A stretch of 64,000 nt of DNA from Colletes latitarsis (Eukaryota; Arthropoda; Insecta; Hymenoptera; Colletidae), in the NCBI RefSeq assembly GCF_051014445.1, contig NC_135147.1, positions 27,556,479 to 27,620,478 of the forward strand. Direction: 5' to 3'. Made by a program: the position numbers and the translations under genes. This document shows positions 60,501 through 64,000 of the stretch, piece after piece (the stretch's first letter is position 1; each line of letters begins with the position of its first letter). The notes below the pieces were generated by a model. That model was not told where the DNA came from. It was given only the letters and a program-made list of their open reading frames with translations, and did not search any database.

Positions 60501-63500
60501 TCTTGATCGCGGATCGGGGAGGATTTGTCGGATAGGCGGCGTGGAAACGGTCCTCGGCGTCAGTTGCGGTGGAAAAACAGGAGGGCGGAAACAACGAAGG
60601 CACCCTGTAATGGACTTTGCGGGTGTCGATGGGCTGCCGTTAATTGCAGCGCCTCGCCTAATTGCTCGTAACCTCGAGCGCCTCCTGTTCACCACCGTGG
60701 GAATCTAGCCTTTTAAATTGAATGCTCTTCGTTGTCTTTTATCTATCTCTCGAGGACCGACATTCTCCATGGTATTCGTGTATGTTGCACGCGTGCGTTC
60801 GACGAAGATACGATATCAGAGGCGAAACGGACCGAACGTAAACTAAAATCAATTTCATTTTCCTGACCCAATTCGATGCGAAAATTGTTGCGCCGTCTGT
60901 GTTACGTTTCAAAGAAACGCTAATAAATTTCGACTCGTTGTTGTGAAAAATGAAGAAAAAAAAACAAACGGCTAGAACGAGTTAAAGTAACGAAACACCC
61001 TCCTCTTTGCTTTGCAACGACCCTTTAAAACTTGATGTATGATTTTCTGTTGCCGAGTTTACGTACTTTGAGCGAAAAGTGTGCCTTTGAGCGAATACGC
61101 TCGATTTTAAACTGCAATAAACGCAGACAAGACGAGTAATGCCGTTTATTAGAGAGACGCGAAGTACGGTTCCATCAATGTCACCGGCGACGCGACGTAG
61201 TGTTAAAGAACGCGCAGGAAAGGCAAAATAGTTGTTCATCGATCCAGATAGGTCGTAAAATTTAACGACGACGTCACGGCTGACAATTTCATTAAGATTC
61301 TCTGGCACCGTCCCTTTCCGTGGGTCTCGTTAACGCCATCGCTCGAAATTGCTAGTTGCACGGCACGAAGTGCGCGCCAAGTAATTGCATCGTCGCCAGC
61401 ATTGCGACAGACGCTCCGGTCCACTCTTTGAGCATCTCGAAGTTAGATGGGTCGTTAGTTGGAAGTAGAGTAACCGGAAGTTAGCCGACACGACAAGACG
61501 AGACGGGCGAAACTTGGGTAGACCAGAATCTTTTTTGTTCGAGTTCCTTCTACACTCATCGTTTGCTCTATTTAACGCAACACTGGACCACGATGACGCG
61601 TCTGAGGAGAATGCATCCGCAATCCTCGCGTTGACATACGTACGCGTTTATTCTTTTGTCGCGGAGATAGATTCTATTTGGTTGTTCCGTTCAGCCGCGT
61701 TTCGAAACAGAAGTAAATGTTGTTTGCGATTCGACGCGGCTCGAGTAACCGCGTAAAACGGCGAAAGGCTCGAACGTCGCTCGAGGGAAACTTTTCTATT
61801 TAGTTGGCAACTCTCGGATGTACGACGTTCATTCCGGTTGTCGTAGCTCATTCGCATTTAACGAGGACCCTCTGAATATTCAAAGATATCGTGCGACGCG
61901 CCCTTCCCTCTACACCCTTCGAGAAATTGTTTTAAAAAGCTGGTACGTCTCGTCGATTCTTTAATTACCGTTCGACCGCAGATCCTTTTTCCTCTTCTCG
62001 CGATTATGGTTCCTCGAGGAACAAAAACCAAGTAGAAAAGTATTTACTTTCGATTAGTAGTTTTCAACGGAACGATAAACGAGCTTGAGTTTCTTCGGGC
62101 TCCATATTCATACATATTTTCTCGTTTCAGCTTATTCCATCTACGAAGAAAAAACACATAGGATAGATGGATCGTTTGTTAGCCGGTCTCACGTTCGGAG
62201 CGAAAATATTCTCGTCCCTGGCGTAACGGCGAGCGTGTTCCGAAAGTTGGACGGATCGGCCAGACATAGGGTCGAAATAAGCCGGAAGTTGAGGATACCG
62301 TCGGGGTTGCCGCGATAGGAGAAGTTACGTAGCAGCGAAGTAACTTGGTCCTATCCTGGCCACCTCGTTTAACACACACTGTGTGTGTGCACTGATGTAT
62401 AATTAGTTCCGTCCAAGTCCCTTCTTCGACCCATTTCAACCTAAATACCTCCGTAACTCGGACTTGCTTGTTTGCGTGCACGCGTTCAATATACGTGTAT
62501 CCCTACTGTCTAGTTACGTTTTCATACCTTTACTAAAATTACCCCCGGACTACGTTGTACGGCTAATACCGAACCCTCGTTCGGTCGCCTCTCGGTCTTT
62601 CTATCCTTTTAACTCTTCGATAAATTAACAATAGTTTATCTCGTTAAATTTATCAATAATTACATTCGATGTAAACACGATATCAAACTTGATCGGCTCC
62701 TTCTAATGTGCATTGTATTGCATACTGACGATTACACAAGTAAATGATCGCGTTTCGCGCAGTAGTAACGTAGGAACATAGTCAGCCAGTAACTGGCGCA
62801 GCGAGCGATGCGTTGTCCAACAGTAGATACGTGGTGTGTATAGGCAGACGGACATTTAGGTCGCGAAAAGCAACTGGTTATTAACGACGCGTAGCCGATA
62901 CCAATATTAATTAAATTCCATTACAGGCACACTATATGTATATCGTGTAATATACGTATGTGTAAAACGATTGATGTTCGACGTTTACCGAATATAGTCT
63001 TGACAATTAGTCTTTAGTATGTATAACGTTATTACGCCACGTTGTTGATGATTGTTAGAATTTGACGATGAATCGAGAGTGATTTTTGACTCGGTTGGTC
63101 GCTGGTAGGCGAAATTAATTTGCGTTTCAAGGGGAGCAGGACGTTTGCCAACGGGCTTGTTTCACCGGAGATCGCGTGGCGTGCACGGGATGAATTTTGC
63201 GGCCAGCGAAACAATGTCGAAGGTTCAACAGATACGCCCAGTGACTATTGCGGTCGCGATAATGGCTCAACAATGGCCATCCGACGAATTTCAATAAATT
63301 CTGTTTACGTGACGCGTGGCGAGAACGCGACAGTTATTGTACGATTATAAAGCGATTAAAAGTGTCTGTATCCGTGCGGTGGAACGAATCGATTATACGT
63401 TATCGTTCTACACGCGCAGATTAATTCCATTCGATCGTACGAACAGAACAGTCGATTCATTCGGCATTTTCGCGTATATTCAACGATAACGCTAATATCA

Positions 63501-64000
63501 TCGTCGGCAACTGTCGATCGTGGGATCATACTTAGGGATCGAAAGCATATCTCGATAATATAGTTGAGAATGTATTTTCACGATCTGTGTGTTCCGCGAT
63601 CGGTAAAATATTTCCTAGTTTTTCATTTAGGATCGTATAGATAGCGTCTTGAACGATATTAAGGCCTTTGGCGTTACCGCGAGAAAGAGGACGTTACTTA
63701 CGGGTCATTTATTTCAGCGCTTCGTCGTTGTTGTTTTTCGCGTTGCATCGGCTCGAACGATGTATTATGTAACGAAAACGAGGTCGTAGATAGCTCTCGG
63801 AGAAGGAGATCTTATACGTAACCGTTGTACCTGTTTGACGATAAATTTCTTTTTTCAACGGTTTATCGGGTCGGAAAGTTGAAATTATCATCGAATAACA
63901 GGGATGTTTTACTGTACTTGTTCAATCTTAAGTTGGCTTCTTTTCTCAATATCCGTGCATTCGCTTTCGCGGCTTTATTCGTAACGCCTTTTCTTTTTCG
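57581..64000. other. Gene-free, CpG-rich right end of the window
   Basis: 6.4 kb with no frame I can support as a gene on either strand. The longest frames (147 codons minus at 58826-59269; 107-108 codons elsewhere) are rich in Arg and Ser as expected from CpG-rich non-coding sequence, with no recognised motif and no convincing splice partners. G+C and CpG are clearly higher than in the left 40 kb. Contains an (ATCT)4 run at 57697-57712. It could be intergenic, a long intron, or the promoter side of a gene beyond the edge. Confidence 0.5.

Noticed and set aside
60372..60708. Overlapping 107-codon minus and 84-codon plus frames
   Set aside because: Both strands are open over the same bases, typical of high G+C; no recognisable domain on either strand.
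63120..63350. 76-codon plus-strand frame near the right edge
   Set aside because: Looks superficially protein-like, but has no recognised motif, no acceptor/donor pairing and lies in uniformly CpG-rich sequence.
1..64000. CRISPR arrays, bacterial operons, tRNA or rRNA genes
   Set aside because: No regularly spaced direct repeats, no ribosomal RNA stretches, and no tRNA cloverleaf was recognised by eye; a tRNA scan would be needed to exclude single tRNAs.

Overview
The window is animal nuclear DNA, and the gene content and very AT-rich composition fit an insect; a hymenopteran, probably a bee, is my best guess but is inference from gene style, not a database match. It is a compact, gene-dense stretch: ten protein-coding genes can be rebuilt exon by exon between positions 1 and 55755. 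Splice phases agree across every junction, so the models give complete reading frames. The last 8 kb holds no gene I can support.

Layout, left to right: unconventional myosin ID (+, 5' end cut by the window edge); ubiquitin carboxyl-terminal hydrolase 5 (-); Golgi alpha-mannosidase II (+); histone N-terminal acetyltransferase NAA40/NatD (-); an intronless TatD-type nuclease (+); a FAST-kinase-domain/RAP mitochondrial RNA protein (-); the BEACH-WD40 protein FAN/NSMAF (+); a Bmcp-type mitochondrial carrier (-); the PQ-loop protein SLC66A2 (-); mitochondrial ribosomal protein L11 (+); and the giant BIR/E2 ubiquitin ligase Bruce (BIRC6), 51 coding exons and 4,749 residues over 21 kb (+). One further short minus-strand exon at 33792-34009 is a candidate I do not recognise.

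Genes alternate strands, so neighbours mostly share divergent promoters (USP5/Man2, NAA40/TatD, FASTKD/NSMAF, SLC66A2/mRpL11) or converge tail to tail. Man2 and NAA40 stop codons lie only 43 bp apart, so their transcripts must overlap. Palindromic TGCGCATGCGCA-type (NRF-1/Ewg-like) sites lie in two of the divergent promoters. There is no operon logic: the genes are housekeeping functions in ubiquitin handling, Golgi glycan trimming, mitochondrial expression and transport, membrane trafficking and cell-death control.

Non-coding structure: four short inverted-repeat elements that look like non-autonomous DNA transposons sit in introns (two in Bruce, one each in NSMAF and Bmcp), and a diverged repeat with a 143-bp tandem duplication lies between Bmcp and SLC66A2. 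Base composition changes inside Bruce: the 5' half is AT-rich like the rest, while the 3' exons and the gene-free right end are much richer in G+C and CpG. I did not find a clearly new biological system; the most open items are the unrecognised exon upstream of Bruce, two stop-free in-frame Bruce introns, and the repeat elements.
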